This document shows positions 62,346 through 64,000 of a DNA stretch of 64,000 nt, one piece after another. Source of the stretch: Desulforhabdus sp. TSK. GTDB lineage: Bacteria; Desulfobacterota; Syntrophobacteria; Syntrophobacterales; Syntrophobacteraceae. The notes under the pieces were generated by a model. The model was not told the origin of the DNA and made no database searches. It was given only the letters and a program-made list of their open reading frames with translations. The translations under genes and the position numbers were made by a program. The first letter of the stretch is position 1. Every line of letters begins with the position of its first letter. The stretch spans positions 62,001-126,000 of the forward strand of contig NZ_BQXM01000001.1 of NCBI RefSeq assembly GCF_022836495.1, read 5' to 3'.

Positions 62346-62403
62346 CTTTGAGCTCCCATAGCAACCGGCGGGTCATGGAGGGCGACCCGCAGAGAGAGGC
62401 TCC

Positions 62404-63486
62404 ATGGCGAGGATTGACGCTTTTTTCAAACTGATGAATGAGCAGAAAGCTTCGGATTTACACCTGGTTTCGGGGCAGCAGCCGGTGTTGAGAATCCGGG
62501 GCGACCTGGAACGGGTGAAATACAAGCTGCTCGATGACGACGAGCTCCGTGCCATGCTCTATGAAATCACGCCGGAAGACAAGATCAAGACCTTCGAAGA
62601 GACGGGAGATCTTGACTTTTCCTATGAGATTCCGGGGCTGGCCCGCTACCGTGCCAATTATTTCATGCAAAAAAACGGGATCGGAGCCGTGTTTCGTGAA
62701 ATCCCCAGCGAAATCCTCACGGTGGATCAATTGGGCCTGCCATCGGTCGTGAGCCGCCTGGCCATGCTCCCCCGGGGCCTGGTCCTGGTCACGGGACCCA
62801 CGGGGAGCGGCAAGTCCACGACCTTGGCCGCCATCATCGATGAAGCCAACCGGAAGCGCAAGGACCATATCATTACGGTGGAAGACCCCATCGAATTCGT
62901 CCACCAGAGCAAGAGCTGCGTCATCAACCACCGGGAGCTGAACACCCACACCCGGACCTTCACGGCTGCCCTGCGTGCTGCACTCCGTGAAGATCCGGAC
63001 ATCATCCTCGTGGGTGAAATGCGCGATCTCGAAACCATCCGTCTGGCCATGGAAGCCGCAGCCACGGGACATCTCGTCTTCTCGACCCTCCACACCACCA
63101 GCGCCGCCAAGACCGTGGACCGCATCATCGAAGTTTTTCCCACGGGAGAGCAGGCCCAGATCCGTTCGACCCTTGCCGATGGGATCCGGGCCGTCATCGC
63201 TCAGGCCCTCTTCAAGCGGATCGATGTCAAGGGCCGCTGCGCCGTCCTGGAGATCCTCGTTGCCACGCATGCTGTGCGGGCCATGATCCGGGAATCCAAG
63301 ACGCACCAGATCACCTCGGCCATGCAGACAGGAAAAAAGTACGGCATGCAGACCCTTGATGACGGCATCTTCGCGCAGCTGAAGGCGGGAAGGATCAGCC
63401 CTGACGAAGCCTACATGAAGTGTGTGGACAAGGAGAAATTCAAGCCGTACCTGACGGAGGCTCCCCAGGATTTTACTGAAGTTTAG
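62404..63486 (+). CDS. pilT: Twitching motility ATPase PilT
   Basis: 360-aa hexameric retraction ATPase for type IV pili. N-terminal PAS-like domain (SDLHLVSGQQPVLRIRGDL), Walker A GPTGSGKST near 133, Walker B-type REDPDIILVGEMRDLETI, His box ATGHLVFSTLHT, and the PilT C-terminal signature in degenerate form, AVRAMIRE instead of AIRNLIRE. AGAGAGGCTCC precedes the ATG. A second PilT-like gene follows. Confidence 0.93.
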   Translation: MARIDAFFKLMNEQKASDLHLVSGQQPVLRIRGDLERVKYKLLDDDELRAMLYEITPEDKIKTFEETGDLDFSYEIPGLARYRANYFMQKNGIGAVFREIPSEILTVDQLGLPSVVSRLAMLPRGLVLVTGPTGSGKSTTLAAIIDEANRKRKDHIITVEDPIEFVHQSKSCVINHRELNTHTRTFTAALRAALREDPDIILVGEMRDLETIRLAMEAAATGHLVFSTLHTTSAAKTVDRIIEVFPTGEQAQIRSTLADGIRAVIAQALFKRIDVKGRCAVLEILVATHAVRAMIRESKTHQITSAMQTGKKYGMQTLDDGIFAQLKAGRISPDEAYMKCVDKEKFKPYLTEAPQDFTEV

Positions 63487-63510
63487 GTCCCGGATGACGA
63501 GAGGGAAGGG

Positions 63511-63550
63511 ACGCTGAAGAACGCTGACGGGCGCTGACTTGCGCTGATGG
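63511..63550 (+). repeat. Four 10-bp tandem repeats
   Basis: Four consecutive 10-mers, ACGCTGAAGA, ACGCTGACGG, GCGCTGACTT and GCGCTGATGG, share RCGCTGA. They lie between the two PilT genes, 24 bases after the first stop. Confidence 0.7.
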
Positions 63551-63616
63551 AAGGGCAAAGATGATTTCTTTTCCGACCGACTCCACACCCCTGAGGGCAT
63601 TGAGGAGGAAAAGGGT

Positions 63617-64000
63617 TTGAGACGACCCGAGCTGGATTACCTGTTGAGCCGTATCCTGGAAGAAAACCCCCGGACTTCGGACATCAATTTCACTGTGGGA
63701 AAATCCCTTCAGGCCGAAGTGGACGGTCAATTGAAGGGCGTGTGCCACGATCTGGGCATCGACAAGCTGACCCCCTATCACACGGAAATGGTCGCCCTGA
63801 ACCTGATGGGAGGAGACCGCCGGAGCGTGCAGCACCTTCTCACCCGTGGGTCCTGCGACATTTCTTACTACCTTCAGGGGCGGGCACGCTTCCGCGTCAA
63901 CATTTTTTCCCAGCGGGGGACTTATTCCGTCGTCATGCGCCAGCTCCCCACCAAGATCCCATCCCTGGAAGAGCTCAAACTGCCGCCGGTTTTCAAGGAA
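63617..64000 (+). CDS. Partial PilT/PilU-family ATPase
   Basis: Open frame from a TTG at 63617 (GAGGAGGAAAAGGG upstream) to the window end, 128 codons. It begins RRPELDYLLSRILEENPRTSDINFTVGKSLQAEVDG, aligning with the N-terminal domain of PilT-type ATPases (SDIN for SDLH), then RFRVNIFSQRGTYSVVMRQLP. The Walker motifs are beyond the window. Likely a PilU-like second retraction ATPase. Confidence 0.82.
   Translation, partial: MRRPELDYLLSRILEENPRTSDINFTVGKSLQAEVDGQLKGVCHDLGIDKLTPYHTEMVALNLMGGDRRSVQHLLTRGSCDISYYLQGRARFRVNIFSQRGTYSVVMRQLPTKIPSLEELKLPPVFKE

Overview
The window is a gene-dense (about 90% coding), moderately GC-rich bacterial chromosome segment of mostly housekeeping genes. I see no phage, insertion sequence, CRISPR array, tRNA or rRNA. 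An outer-membrane lipid transport cassette (mlaBFED), BamD, Lpp-like lipoproteins and L,D-transpeptidase chemistry indicate a Gram-negative cell. The gene styles (HisF variant, tandem pilT-type ATPases, PflX-type radical SAM protein, cysteine synthase/CysRS fusion, sucCD beside modE-moeA) best suit the Desulfobacterota, perhaps a Syntrophobacter-like lineage. That placement is inference from gene content, not from a marker tree.

Layout. 1-3200 (minus strand): a partial uracil-DNA-glycosylase-like gene, coaBC, a lipoprotein, a metallo-beta-lactamase-fold hydrolase and a nitroreductase. 3201-6042 (plus): mlaB-mlaF-mlaE-mlaD. 6101-8809 (mostly minus): a REP-like palindrome, a cysteine-bearing alanine-zipper lipoprotein, a LysM L,D-transpeptidase and a 5-formyl-THF cyclo-ligase-like gene. 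9044-12897: class II fructose-bisphosphate aldolase behind a structured leader, convergent with a fused cysteine synthase/degenerate cysteinyl-tRNA synthetase. 13167-18644: an AddB-like nuclease, panE-nudix, a candidate structured RNA with terminator, and two very small proteins. 18796-22686: phosphomannomutase and sugar epimerase, convergent with hisH-hisF. 22992-31903: a GlnD-like protein with a ruined nucleotidyltransferase site, a crotonase, a lytic transglycosylase, a PtsN-like EIIA, a MATE exporter, YceI, a holin-like protein and exonuclease III. 31984-37671: an orphan hybrid histidine kinase, an MBL hydrolase, unknown small genes and a 3D-domain secreted protein. 38183-47892 (minus): rho-rpmE-prfA-prmC-murA-comEC, bamD and trxA. 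48227-52256: radA, mtnA, gatB. 52554-58002: sucCD, a ModE-like regulator, moeA, a NusG paralogue and an MBL hydrolase. 58176-64000: a fused MrfA-MrfB-type helicase-exonuclease, a PflX-like radical SAM protein and two pilT-type ATPases (the second cut by the window edge).

The most unusual items are the cysteine synthase/pseudo-CysRS fusion, the one-polypeptide helicase-exonuclease matching MrfAB, the GlnD homologue without its UTase aspartates, a plausible Braun-lipoprotein/L,D-transpeptidase pair, and several untranslated structured segments (before fba at 9115-9255, before the 53-aa gene at 17760-17990, and at 61178-61310). All start choices come from visible Shine-Dalgarno spacing and family length. 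No database search was run.
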